The notes beneath the pieces were generated by a model, which was not told where the DNA came from, did no database searches, and saw only the letters and a list, made by a program, of their open reading frames with translations. This document shows positions 7,698 to 14,759 of a stretch of 14,759 bases of DNA, piece by piece. This DNA comes from Ilumatobacteraceae bacterium (GTDB lineage: Bacteria; Actinomycetota; Acidimicrobiia; Acidimicrobiales; Ilumatobacteraceae): the NCBI GenBank assembly GCA_016463105.1, contig JAEMRY010000032.1, positions 1 to 14,759 on the forward strand. The letters are read 5' to 3'. Positions within the stretch are counted from its first letter, which is position 1. Each line of letters begins with the position of its first letter. A program made the position numbers and the translations under genes.

Positions 7698-8216
7698 TTA
7701 TGGTACTCGCCGTAAATACGTGACGTGAGTTCGCCCATATCGCTTAGAACGCACTGACTCCCAGCCATCTATACCTGTTATTTCACGGTTGCTTTCAGCC
7801 ACCAATAATGGCGCTGAAATCTTCGAAAGCAAGCCCGCCCAATCGACAAATTCGTATGGCGGATCAGCCATCACTAAATCGACATTGGCGACTTTAGCCG
7901 CAGCAATCGCGGCATCTGCGCGAATAACAGTTGTGCGATCAGTAAGTCCAAGTTTTTTTATATTGTCTTGCAAACTTGTCAACGCATCGCGGTCTCGTTC
8001 GATGAACGTGCAATGTTTCGCCCCGCGAGATAAAGCCTCAATACCCAGCGCTCCAGAACCGGCAAATAAATCTAAAACATGTGCGTCAACCACGACGTTC
8101 AAACTCGTCAGCGCATTAAAAATTGCTTCACGCGCCATGTCTGTTGTCGGTCTCGTGGTGTTTCCTTCTGGGGCCGATATTTTTCGCCCACGCAATTCTC
8201 CCGCCACCACTCGCAT
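7698..8216 (-). CDS. rsmD: 16S rRNA (guanine(966)-N2)-methyltransferase RsmD
   Basis: RsmD methylates G966 of 16S rRNA using S-adenosylmethionine, late in small-subunit assembly. The 172-residue protein begins MRVVAGELRGRKI, the family N-terminus, followed by TRPTTD (21-26). The SAM-binding motif DLFAGSGALGIEALSRGA is at 49-66 and the catalytic ADPPY at 117-121. It is slightly short for the family (about 180-200) but complete. GAAGG lies only one base before the ATG, too close for a normal Shine-Dalgarno, so the start rests on family similarity. It precedes coaD by 8 bases. Upstream, the usual direct neighbour recG is 254 bases away, with a small opposite-strand gene in between. Confidence 0.95.
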   Translation of the reverse strand: MRVVAGELRGRKISAPEGNTTRPTTDMAREAIFNALTSLNVVVDAHVLDLFAGSGALGIEALSRGAKHCTFIERDRDALTSLQDNIKKLGLTDRTTVIRADAAIAAAKVANVDLVMADPPYEFVDWAGLLSKISAPLLVAESNREITGIDGWESVRSKRYGRTHVTYLRRVP

Positions 8217-8267
8217 ACCTTCACGCTATTGGCGAACTTTGCTCAGTAGTAGTGGTTGAATGACTAT

Positions 8268-8450
8268 ATGGATTTTGGCCCCGCTGAGCCGCCAACTGAA
8301 TCGATTATTTGTGTTGATTGCGGAGGCACTGCACACCTATTAACTCATCCACCAGAAGATGGTTTGTGGCAGGTCGGTGAAGTTGTCGCCTATCGCTGTA
8401 GCGACTGCCTTGATCGCTGGGATCTCGTTCTCGCCCCCGAAGGTGAATAA
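8268..8450 (+). CDS. Small zinc-ribbon-like protein of unknown function
   Basis: I do not recognise this gene. From ATG 8268 it encodes 60 residues; an in-frame TTG at 8256 would add four. Two cysteine pairs, CVDC (Cys15, Cys18) and CSDC (Cys44, Cys47), are 25 residues apart, which suggests a zinc ribbon or rubredoxin-like knuckle. The end is acidic (APEGE) and there is no membrane segment. It is the only plus-strand gene inside the minus-strand run. It is divergent from rsmD (39-51 bases between starts) and ends 20 bases from the recG stop, so it must have its own promoter. No clear Shine-Dalgarno sequence is visible. Paired cysteines with good spacing and a fit to the recG-rsmD gap argue that it is real. 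Confidence 0.7.
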   Translation: MDFGPAEPPTESIICVDCGGTAHLLTHPPEDGLWQVGEVVAYRCSDCLDRWDLVLAPEGE

Positions 8451-8470
8451 CAAAAATTAGCGCCACCGAA

Positions 8471-10624
8471 TTAGTTTTTGAAGAGAAACTCTTCTTCATC
8501 TGGTGTCAGCAGCAGATCAATCTCTTCGCGAATTTCGTTATGACTCTTTAAGGTCGGGTCGGCGTTAATGATTTCGAATGCCGTCGCCCGTGCGAGTTCA
8601 ATTAAATCTCTATCTTGTCTCAATGATGCAAGTTTCAAATCGCTGCGACCTTTTTGCGCTGTATTCATGATCGTGCCTTCACCGCGCAACTCAAGATCAA
8701 CTTCTGCGAGATAGAAACCGTCAGTTGACTCGACGAGCGCATCGATTCGCGCCGATGAAACTTCTGGGTCGCTAGTGACGAGCCAACAACGCGAAGCAAT
8801 CACACCTCGGCCCACGCGACCACGAAGTTGGTGCAACTGAGCAATGCCAAAACGATCGGCGTCAAGCACGACCATACAGGTCGCATTCGGCACATCAACG
8901 CCAACTTCAATCACGGTTGTTGCGACTAGTACGTCAAGTTTGCGATTGCGAAATTTGTTCATCGTCTCATCTTTTTCGCTCGATGACATGCGGCCGTGCA
9001 ACAACCCGAGTTTCAGACCCTTCAATTCAGTCTTGGCGAGAAGCTTGAAAGTATCCTCGGCAGACGCAACTTGCAGTTTGTCGCTCTCTTCGATCAACGG
9101 ACAAACCACAAAAGCCTGCTGACCATGAGCTGCCGCACCGCGCACTTCATCCCACATTGCAGACTCAGATTTTTTGCCCGCAATCCAAAATGTTTTGATC
9201 GGTGTGCGACCTGGCGGCATCTCGTCAAGCACACTTACATCAAGATCGCCGTAAACAGTCATCGCGGCAGTTCGCGGTATCGGAGTTGCGGTCATTACTA
9301 AAACATCTGGTGATGTGAGAATTTTTTCAGAGTTCTGACTGACCGTGCTTTCACCTTTGTTGCGCAATGCTGCCCGCTGTTCGACACCAAATCGGTGTTG
9401 CTCGTCGATCACTGCCACACCTAATGAAGAAAACTCAACACCCTCTTGAATCAGCGCATGCGTGCCGATCAAAATATCTACTCCACCATTGGCAAGATCG
9501 CGCAACAACTCTCGTCGTCGCTCGCTCGTGATGCGACTGGTGAGCAACTCGACGCGCAACTGACGATCACCAAACAAATTTTTGGCGTCTGGCACGAGTA
9601 GCCCTGCGAGAAGACTGCTGACACTGGCGAAATGTTGTTCAGCCAAAACCTCAGTCGGTGCCATCAGCGCACCTTGGTGCCCGCCCTGCACGGCGGCGAG
9701 CATCGCCGAAACCGCAACGACTGTTTTGCCACTACCAACATCGCCTTGCAACAACCGATGCATCGGATGCGGTGCAGCCAGATCTTTGTTTATCTCAGAA
9801 ATCACACGCTGCTGAGCGGCTGTCAATGCAAATGGAATCGCTGCGACAAAACGCTGTTGCAATTTGCCATCAACAATGTGACGAATTCCGGTGCTGTCAA
9901 GTTCGAACGCGCGCTTGCGCCCGACCAACACAACTTGCACCCGCAACAGTTCATCGAATGCAAGCCTGCGTCGTGCATTTTGTTTCGCCAACATTGTTTC
10001 AGGAAAGTGAATCCCCCACAATGCCGCCGTGCGATCTACTAGTTCGAGACGATTAATTAATTCAGTTGGCACCGGATCTGATAATCCGCGTTCACGGCAT
10101 CGTTCGAGGGCGTTCTCGACCCAAGTTGCGAGCTCCCATGTTGAGACTTGAGTTTTTTCACTCTGCGGATATATCGGAACAATTCGCCCGGTGCGATCGC
10201 CTATTAAGTCAACTAACGGATTGCTCATTTGCAAAACACCGCGATACAAATCAGGTTTTCCGAACATTGCGACTTGCAAACCAACTTTGAGTTGTCGTTC
10301 ACGCCACGGTTGATTAAAGAACACCGCAGTCAATCGACCAGACTCGTCGCCGACCTGAATTGTCACAACTGTGCGCCGATTTTTCGTAGTGAACTTAGAA
10401 ACCTTTCTAACTTCGACAATAACTAGGGCTTCTTGCCCTGCAACCAGGTCGCTAACTCGGGCTTCGTTCGTGCGATCAACCCACTTGCGCGGGTAATTCA
10501 TCAACAATTCGAGAACATTGGTAATGCCGTATTCGGCTAGAGATTCTTTACGCTTTTCGCCGACACCTTTTAGAACTTCGACATCAATGTCAGCAAGCTC
10601 GTGCAATGTGATTTTGCCCGTCAT
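8471..10624 (-). CDS. recG: ATP-dependent DNA helicase RecG
   Basis: RecG is a double-stranded DNA translocase that remodels stalled replication forks and Holliday junctions. The 717-residue length is slightly above E. coli's 693. A helix-hairpin-helix-like start (LKGVGEKRKESLAEYGI, about 18-34) is followed by the wedge OB-fold at about 65-150. The motor domains carry GDVGSGKT (294-301), DEQHR (407-411), TATPIPR (445-451) and, near 610-620, QLRGRVGRG. The C-terminus ends acidic and aromatic (LTPDEEEFLFKN). It starts 12 bases after the FakA-like gene stop, so the two are probably co-transcribed. This pairing is usual in actinobacteria and Firmicutes. All expected motifs are intact. Confidence 0.97.
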   Translation of the reverse strand: MTGKITLHELADIDVEVLKGVGEKRKESLAEYGITNVLELLMNYPRKWVDRTNEARVSDLVAGQEALVIVEVRKVSKFTTKNRRTVVTIQVGDESGRLTAVFFNQPWRERQLKVGLQVAMFGKPDLYRGVLQMSNPLVDLIGDRTGRIVPIYPQSEKTQVSTWELATWVENALERCRERGLSDPVPTELINRLELVDRTAALWGIHFPETMLAKQNARRRLAFDELLRVQVVLVGRKRAFELDSTGIRHIVDGKLQQRFVAAIPFALTAAQQRVISEINKDLAAPHPMHRLLQGDVGSGKTVVAVSAMLAAVQGGHQGALMAPTEVLAEQHFASVSSLLAGLLVPDAKNLFGDRQLRVELLTSRITSERRRELLRDLANGGVDILIGTHALIQEGVEFSSLGVAVIDEQHRFGVEQRAALRNKGESTVSQNSEKILTSPDVLVMTATPIPRTAAMTVYGDLDVSVLDEMPPGRTPIKTFWIAGKKSESAMWDEVRGAAAHGQQAFVVCPLIEESDKLQVASAEDTFKLLAKTELKGLKLGLLHGRMSSSEKDETMNKFRNRKLDVLVATTVIEVGVDVPNATCMVVLDADRFGIAQLHQLRGRVGRGVIASRCWLVTSDPEVSSARIDALVESTDGFYLAEVDLELRGEGTIMNTAQKGRSDLKLASLRQDRDLIELARATAFEIINADPTLKSHNEIREEIDLLLTPDEEEFLFKN

Positions 10625-10636
10625 GCGGGACTCGGT

Positions 10637-12340
10637 TTACTCAACACCAAATAAGTACGGATACAGCGGCTGGCCACCAAAATGAACTTCGCATGTGATC
10701 TGCGGATATTTTTCAGAGACATGTGCGATCAGTGCTTCAGTACTTTGTGGAGTCGCACCATCACCATAAATAATTGTCAAAAGTTCGCGCTCTTGTGTAA
10801 TTAATTTTGCGAGCAAATCACGACATACGGCGTCCAAAGTTTGCGCGACGGCAACTACGCCGTCTCCGCGCACGAGACCAATAAAGTCACCGGCCTTAAC
10901 TGGGCCTGCATCGCTGTTTGTGTCACGCACCGCTTGGGTTATTTCGCCCGTCGAAACCGAACTTGCGGCGCGAGACATTTGCGAACCATTGTGTTCGGCA
11001 GATGCTTCTGGGTCGTAAGCAACAAGTGCCGCGAGAGCTTCAGGCATCGAACAAGTCGGCACGACACGAACATCTTTTTTCGTAAGTTCATCGATTTTAT
11101 TTGCAACCGGAATAATATTTTTATTGTTCGGCAAGATCACAACTTGAGTTGCGTTCATGTGTTCAACAGCGTCAAGCAATTCTTGCGTGGACGGATTCAT
11201 GGTTTGTCCGCCAGTAACGACACCATGCACTCCCATTTGTCCAAAAAGTTCGGCAAGACCGTCGCCACTTGCAATTGCTACGACGGCACAAGTCACTGGT
11301 GGAAGTGCTGATTGACGCGAGCCAGAGCGACCAGATTTTGAACCAGTCAATATTTCGGCGGGCGCACCAAGACCAGCGTCGCGCTGTGCGTGTTCTTCTG
11401 CCATTTCTTCAAACAGATCCGTGATCCGAATTTTTGACGGAATACCACCAACAAGTAGTGGTGCTTCAACTGCGGCACCAATGTCGTTGGTATGAATATG
11501 ACAGTTATATAAACCATCGCCACCCACAACAACAATTGAATCGCCTATCTCGCCCCACGAATTTTTAAACTTTTTCAGTTTTGTATCTTCAAGATTTAAT
11601 AAAAACATGACCTCGTAGCGCAACTCACTGACATCAACTGAGCCGTCGGTTGATGTGCGCAATGCAACTTTTTCAAGTTGCTCAGCAGTTGGGCCGTCAT
11701 CATAATTTGGTTCTGGTAGAGGTTCGCCGTCCACGATGTGCACGGCTGAATCCATAAACAACATGAAGCCAGCACCACCAGCATCCACAACTCCGGCATC
11801 TTTGAGCACGGGCAACAACTCAGGTGTGTTATCAAGTGCCTTGCGTCCTGCTGCGCGCGCCGCACGCAACATCACTGCCAAACTTGCGCCCTCGTCGGCA
11901 GCTTTCACTGCCGCATCAGCAGTTTCACGAACGACCGTGAGAATTGTTCCTTCAATTGGTTTTAGCACTGCTTCGTAAGCGGCACTTGACGCAGACTTGA
12001 GTGCTTCGGCAACACGTTGTGCGCCAGAAGTTTTTGCAGTTTTTAAAGTCGAAGACAGACCGCGCAAAATTTGACTAAGAATTACCCCGCTATTTCCGCG
12101 TGCGCCCATCAACGATCCATGACTGATTGCCTCGCACGTCGTGTCTAATTCGGTTGATGCACCTTCAAGTTCTGTAACAACGGCATCAAGTGTTCGTGCC
12201 ATATTTGTGCCGGTGTCGCCATCGGGAACTGGATAAACATTGAGACGATTTATTCCACTCGCATGGCGTTTCATGGTGTCGCGGAATGCGATCACGGTGT
12301 GACGCAAGGCATCCGCACCAAATTCTTCAAGCACTGCCAT
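10637..12340 (-). CDS. DAK2/FakA-like kinase (dihydroxyacetone kinase fold)
   Basis: The 567-residue protein matches the YloV/FakA family. The N-terminal DAK2 kinase domain (about 10-200) has NVYPVPDGDTGTNM at 34-47, whose aspartates bind Mg-ATP, then GARGNSGVILSQ (79-90) and DAGVVDAGGAGF (181-192). A middle domain at about 240-310 contains GGDGLYNCHIHTND with His281 and His283. The C-terminal domain (about 348-567) has GGQTMNPST (378-386), LPNNKNI (403-409) and ends GGQPLYPYLFGVE. In Firmicutes, FakA with a FakB lipid carrier phosphorylates free fatty acids to acyl-phosphate, the same product PlsX makes. No FakB is in the window, and the actinobacterial substrate is less certain. It heads the minus-strand run. 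Family identity is very secure; fatty acid as substrate is inference. Confidence 0.88.
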   Translation of the reverse strand: MAVLEEFGADALRHTVIAFRDTMKRHASGINRLNVYPVPDGDTGTNMARTLDAVVTELEGASTELDTTCEAISHGSLMGARGNSGVILSQILRGLSSTLKTAKTSGAQRVAEALKSASSAAYEAVLKPIEGTILTVVRETADAAVKAADEGASLAVMLRAARAAGRKALDNTPELLPVLKDAGVVDAGGAGFMLFMDSAVHIVDGEPLPEPNYDDGPTAEQLEKVALRTSTDGSVDVSELRYEVMFLLNLEDTKLKKFKNSWGEIGDSIVVVGGDGLYNCHIHTNDIGAAVEAPLLVGGIPSKIRITDLFEEMAEEHAQRDAGLGAPAEILTGSKSGRSGSRQSALPPVTCAVVAIASGDGLAELFGQMGVHGVVTGGQTMNPSTQELLDAVEHMNATQVVILPNNKNIIPVANKIDELTKKDVRVVPTCSMPEALAALVAYDPEASAEHNGSQMSRAASSVSTGEITQAVRDTNSDAGPVKAGDFIGLVRGDGVVAVAQTLDAVCRDLLAKLITQERELLTIIYGDGATPQSTEALIAHVSEKYPQITCEVHFGGQPLYPYLFGVE

Positions 12341-12346
12341 ATCAGC

Positions 12347-12352
12347 AGGCTA
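12347..12352 (-). promoter_or_regulatory. Possible -10 box for a leaderless FakA-like transcript
   Basis: TAGCCT on the minus strand (TANNNT) lies 6 bases before the ATG at 12340, which has no Shine-Dalgarno sequence. This spacing is what actinobacterial leaderless promoters show, with the transcript starting at the A of ATG. No good -35 box is seen. The motif is short and could be chance. Confidence 0.3.
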
Positions 12353-12416
12353 CTAAGCCACGTTGCCCGACCCGCCTGTTTGCGTTGGCGAGTGGTAATC
12401 AACCGTGTCGAGCAAG

Positions 12417-12422
12417 TATCTT
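12417..12422 (+). promoter_or_regulatory. Possible -10 box for a leaderless small-OB-protein transcript
   Basis: TATCTT (TANNNT) ends 7 bases before the second of two tandem ATG codons (12430). There is no Shine-Dalgarno sequence. Transcription starting at that A would give a leaderless mRNA, which would favour 12430 over 12427 as the start. No convincing -35 element is present. The 86-base gap 12341-12426 holds both divergent candidates. Confidence 0.35.
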
Positions 12423-12426
12423 TCTA

Positions 12427-12651
12427 ATGATGCAAGGCGTAATAAAGGCATATGATCCAACGACCGGAGACGGCGTTGTAATTCGTGACACCGACCTAAG
12501 TGAATACGATCTCGCCGTCGGTGCGCTTGATGGATCAATTTTTAGAATGTTGCGACAAGGTCAACGTGTTTTATTTTCTCTTGACACTGCAGGTCGTGCG
12601 ACAACATTGCGACTTGGTTCAGAGCGCGACATGGAAACTCCTGGCGCGTAG
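12427..12651 (+). CDS. Small OB-fold protein resembling a degenerate cold-shock domain
   Basis: The product is 74 residues from ATG 12427, or 73 from the adjacent ATG 12430. The opening MQGVIKAYDPTTGDGVVI has the layout of a cold-shock domain (GxVKxF, then KGFGFI), and the later RQGQRVLFSLD matches the EGQKVxF strand. However, the RNA-binding motifs are not kept: TGDGVV stands for KGFGFI, and YDLAVGAL stands for DVFVHF. The aromatic stacking residues are absent, so ordinary cold-shock RNA binding is doubtful. The gene is divergent from the FakA-like gene and stops 12 bases before PEP carboxykinase, suggesting one bicistronic mRNA. Fold is by pattern resemblance; function is unknown. The frame is open back to 12286, but the longer form would overlap the divergent gene's coding start. 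Confidence 0.72.
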   Translation: MMQGVIKAYDPTTGDGVVIRDTDLSEYDLAVGALDGSIFRMLRQGQRVLFSLDTAGRATTLRLGSERDMETPGA

Positions 12652-12663
12652 CGATCTCAATTT

Positions 12664-14454
12664 ATGGCAGCACAGTCTTCTAACACAAAATTAAATTCAT
12701 GGGTGGCCCAGTGGGCCAAAGTTCTGCAGCCTGATGATGTCTATTGGTGTGACGGATCTCAAAGCGAATACGACATGCTTTGCGGTGCACTAGTTAAGTC
12801 TGGAACATTCACAAAACTTGACGAAGCCAAGCGACCGAATTCTTTTTGGGCGCACTCAGATCCAGGTGATGTGGCACGCGTCGAAGATCGAACATTTATT
12901 TGTTCGGCCAACAAAATTGACGCAGGACCAAACAACAATTGGCGCGAACCCGACGAGATGCGAAGCGAAATGACTGCGCTGTACACCGGAGCCATGCGTG
13001 GCCGAACAATGTATGTCGTGCCTTTTTCAATGGGACCACTTGGTTCGCCGATCGCGCATATTGGTGTGCAATTAACCGACAGTGCATACGTTGCAGTCAG
13101 CATGCGGATTATGACTCGCATGGGACAAGGTGCGCTTGACGCACTTGGCAACAACGACTGGGTGCAATGTTTGCATTCTGTTGGATCGCCACTAACTGGT
13201 GACACGCAAGATTCACCGTGGCCGTGCAACCCCGACAACAAATACATCGTGCACTTTCCTGAGACGCGCGAGATAATGAGTTACGGCTCTGGCTACGGCG
13301 GCAACGCGCTGCTCGGCAAGAAATGTTTTGCGTTGCGAATTGCATCGGTGATGGCGCGCGATGACGGCTGGCTCGCCGAGCACATGTTGATTCTGAAACT
13401 TACTAATCCAAAAGGTGAATACAAATATATTGCGGCGGCGTTTCCTTCGGCTTGCGGCAAAACAAATTTGGCGATGCTTGTGCCAACAATCGCTGGCTGG
13501 AAAGCCGAAACTATTGGCGACGATATTTGTTGGATGAAATTCGGCAAAGACGGTCAGCTCTATGCGATCAACCCTGAAGCCGGTTTCTTTGGCGTTGCGC
13601 CCGGCACTGGTTATGACACCAATGCAAATGCGATGCACACGCTGCTCGGCAACTGCATTTTCACAAACACTGCCTACACACCTGACGGTGATGTGTGGTG
13701 GGAAGGCATGACAGATACGAAACCTGCGCGTGCCACCGACTGGCGCAACCAACCGTGGACACCAGAAACCGAAACTCCGGCGGCGCACCCGAACGCGAGA
13801 TTCACAGCGCCGGCGAGTCAGTGTCCGTCGATTGCACCTGAATGGCAAGACCCAAGTGGTGTGCCGATCTCAGCGATTTTGTTTGGCGGGCGTCGACGCA
13901 CAACGGTGCCGCTCGTGACGCAGGCATTTGATTGGGATCACGGAGTATTTCTCGGTTCGATCATGGCTTCAGAGACCACGGCTGCGGCTGGTGGCGCAGT
14001 TGGCAAATTGCGTTTTGATCCGATGGCAATGTTGCCGTTCTGTGGTTACAACATGGCGGATTATTTTGCACACTGGTTAAAAATTGGCACGAAAACTTCG
14101 GCCGAAAAACTGCCACAAATATTTTTCGTCAACTGGTTTAGACGCGATGCCGACGGAAAGTTTTTGTGGCCGGGATACGGCGAAAACAGTCGCGTTCTGA
14201 AGTGGGTTTTCGAGCGACTAAACGGCTCTGCTGTTGCGAACAAAACAGCAATCGGCTACCTGCCAGATGCTGGTTCGCTAGATGTAACAGGATTAAAAGT
14301 TTCGAGCGAAGATCTTGAGCAGTTGCTAACTATTGATCAGGCTGGCTGGCGCGAGGCCGTGCCGCAGATTCGCGAACATTTTGCCGCGTTCGGCGATCGC
14401 CTGCCGGCAAAATTAACGGCTTCACTTGACTCACTTGAGTCAGCACTCGCCTAG
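12664..14454 (+). CDS. pckG: Phosphoenolpyruvate carboxykinase (GTP)
   Basis: PEPCK interconverts oxaloacetate plus GTP with phosphoenolpyruvate, CO2 and GDP, linking the TCA cycle to gluconeogenesis or anaplerosis in the cytosol. The 596-residue length is typical of the GTP class. Diagnostic features are RPNSFWAHSDPGDVARVEDRTFI (58-79 region), PFSMGPLGSP (120-129), SGYGGNALLGKKC (209-221), the P-loop with reactive cysteine PSACGKTN (261-268, Cys264), metal-binding GDDICW (285-290), NPEAGFFGVAPGT (303-315), FGGRRRTTVPLV (407-418) and the mobile lid around SETTAAAGG (436-444). All are intact. No Shine-Dalgarno precedes the ATG. The gene follows the small OB-fold gene by 12 bases, so its expression may depend on that promoter. 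It converges on the membrane protein gene at the right. Confidence 0.97.
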   Translation: MAAQSSNTKLNSWVAQWAKVLQPDDVYWCDGSQSEYDMLCGALVKSGTFTKLDEAKRPNSFWAHSDPGDVARVEDRTFICSANKIDAGPNNNWREPDEMRSEMTALYTGAMRGRTMYVVPFSMGPLGSPIAHIGVQLTDSAYVAVSMRIMTRMGQGALDALGNNDWVQCLHSVGSPLTGDTQDSPWPCNPDNKYIVHFPETREIMSYGSGYGGNALLGKKCFALRIASVMARDDGWLAEHMLILKLTNPKGEYKYIAAAFPSACGKTNLAMLVPTIAGWKAETIGDDICWMKFGKDGQLYAINPEAGFFGVAPGTGYDTNANAMHTLLGNCIFTNTAYTPDGDVWWEGMTDTKPARATDWRNQPWTPETETPAAHPNARFTAPASQCPSIAPEWQDPSGVPISAILFGGRRRTTVPLVTQAFDWDHGVFLGSIMASETTAAAGGAVGKLRFDPMAMLPFCGYNMADYFAHWLKIGTKTSAEKLPQIFFVNWFRRDADGKFLWPGYGENSRVLKWVFERLNGSAVANKTAIGYLPDAGSLDVTGLKVSSEDLEQLLTIDQAGWREAVPQIREHFAAFGDRLPAKLTASLDSLESALA

Positions 14455-14472
14455 TTCGTTTTTTAGTTTTTT
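14427..14472 (+). terminator. Weak candidate terminator at the end of pckG
   Basis: TGACTC, ACTT and GAGTCA form a 6-pair hairpin (14427-14442) inside the last codons of pckG. A T-rich tract (TTCGTTTTTTAGTTTTTT, 14455-14472) follows after 12 bases. That gap is long for a standard intrinsic terminator. Only 16 bases separate the two convergent stops, so some transcription end signal is expected here. Confidence 0.25.
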
Positions 14473-14740
14473 AGCCGGCTTGACCGACAAGAACTGCGCG
14501 AATTCCAAGCCCCATAATGAATAGTCCGCCAAAGCCGTAGAGCAAATACACGCGACTCTTTAATTGTGCGCGATACGAATAGATAATCGCAATCGCGATG
14601 ATTGCCACAAAACCATAGAACGCGTGAAACGCCGGATATTCGATTTTGTTGCGATTGACAACTGCAACGCCAAGTGCCACTTGCACAAAAACCATGAACT
14701 GCACCAAGCCCGTGAACCACCATAAAGCCCGACTGCGCAA
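14471..14740 (-). CDS. Small three-helix membrane protein of unknown function, possibly cut at its start
   Basis: I do not recognise this gene by name. The visible frame has three hydrophobic segments at about residues 6-28 (LWWFTGLVQFMVFVQVALGV), 40-55 (FYGFVAIIAIAIIYSY) and 65-84 (VYLLYGFGGLFIMGLGIRAV). Basic and polar linkers include NRNK and RAQLKSR. The segment FHAFYGFV and the QVALGV helix recall small actinobacterial integral membrane proteins, but no function follows. The listed start is a TTG at 14740 without a ribosome binding site. The frame stays open to the right edge (14759), so the true start may lie outside. It is convergent with pckG. An overlapping frame (14463-14723) on the same strand is richer in Cys, Arg and Ser and less convincing. 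Confidence 0.65.
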   Translation of the reverse strand: MRSRALWWFTGLVQFMVFVQVALGVAVVNRNKIEYPAFHAFYGFVAIIAIAIIYSYRAQLKSRVYLLYGFGGLFIMGLGIRAVLVGQAG

Positions 14741-14759
14741 CGAAATATTTTTGTGCGCC

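Noticed and set aside
8305..8499. 64-residue minus-strand frame across the end of recG and the small plus-strand gene
   Set aside because: It overlaps the recG C-terminus and the zinc-ribbon frame, which has paired cysteines; this frame has no motif.
10841..11311. 156-residue plus-strand frame
   Set aside because: Antisense within the C-terminal domain of the FakA-like gene; Cys- and His-rich sequence typical of a shadow frame.
12286..12426. Longer N-terminus for the small OB-fold protein
   Set aside because: The extension would overlap the coding start of the divergent FakA-like gene and does not resemble the OB-fold family; cold-shock-like similarity begins at the ATGs at 12427/12430.
13213..13848. 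211-residue minus-strand open frame
   Set aside because: Antisense to the P-loop and metal-binding region of pckG. Arg- and Cys-rich without domains, so it is a shadow of the strongly conserved plus-strand gene.

Overview
The window is a block of bacterial housekeeping genes. It looks like an actinobacterium with a moderate, not GC-rich, genome, possibly Acidimicrobiia; the class is inference. The main evidence is gene order. Reading the minus strand from right to left gives FakA-like (DAK2) - recG - rsmD - coaD - DivIVA-like coiled-coil gene - yceD (DUF177) - rpmF - plsX - rnc - mutM - smc - probable ftsY. This matches the conserved actinobacterial order, with plsX kept between rpmF and rnc. 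The GTP-type PEP carboxykinase and weak or absent Shine-Dalgarno sites also fit.

Layout. Positions 1-12340 are a nearly unbroken minus-strand run. Most junctions are short: rnc and plsX overlap by 4 bases, smc and the next gene are 8 bases apart, and coaD and rsmD are also 8 apart. One small zinc-ribbon-like gene on the plus strand (8268-8450) lies inside the run, between recG and rsmD. A divergent control region (12341-12426) separates the run from a plus-strand pair: a small protein resembling a degenerate cold-shock domain, then PEP carboxykinase, ending at 14454. A small three-helix membrane protein on the minus strand converges on it at the right edge.

How the genes work together. Several act on ribosomes: rnc processes rRNA, rsmD methylates 16S rRNA, yceD is linked to 23S rRNA accumulation and rpmF is protein L32. 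Others serve DNA upkeep (recG, mutM, smc), membrane lipid and cofactor synthesis (plsX, the FakA-like gene, coaD) and protein targeting (probable ftsY). PEP carboxykinase belongs to central carbon metabolism and forms a separate unit.

I found no CRISPR array, tRNA or rRNA gene, insertion sequence, phage gene or defence system. No stretch over 300 bases lacks a gene. I see no clear undescribed system. The points most worth a second look are residue-level oddities in conserved proteins (short SMC arms, an Asn at a catalytic Asp position of RNase III, a divergent CoaD pocket), two unrecognised small genes, and small hairpins on either side of mutM.
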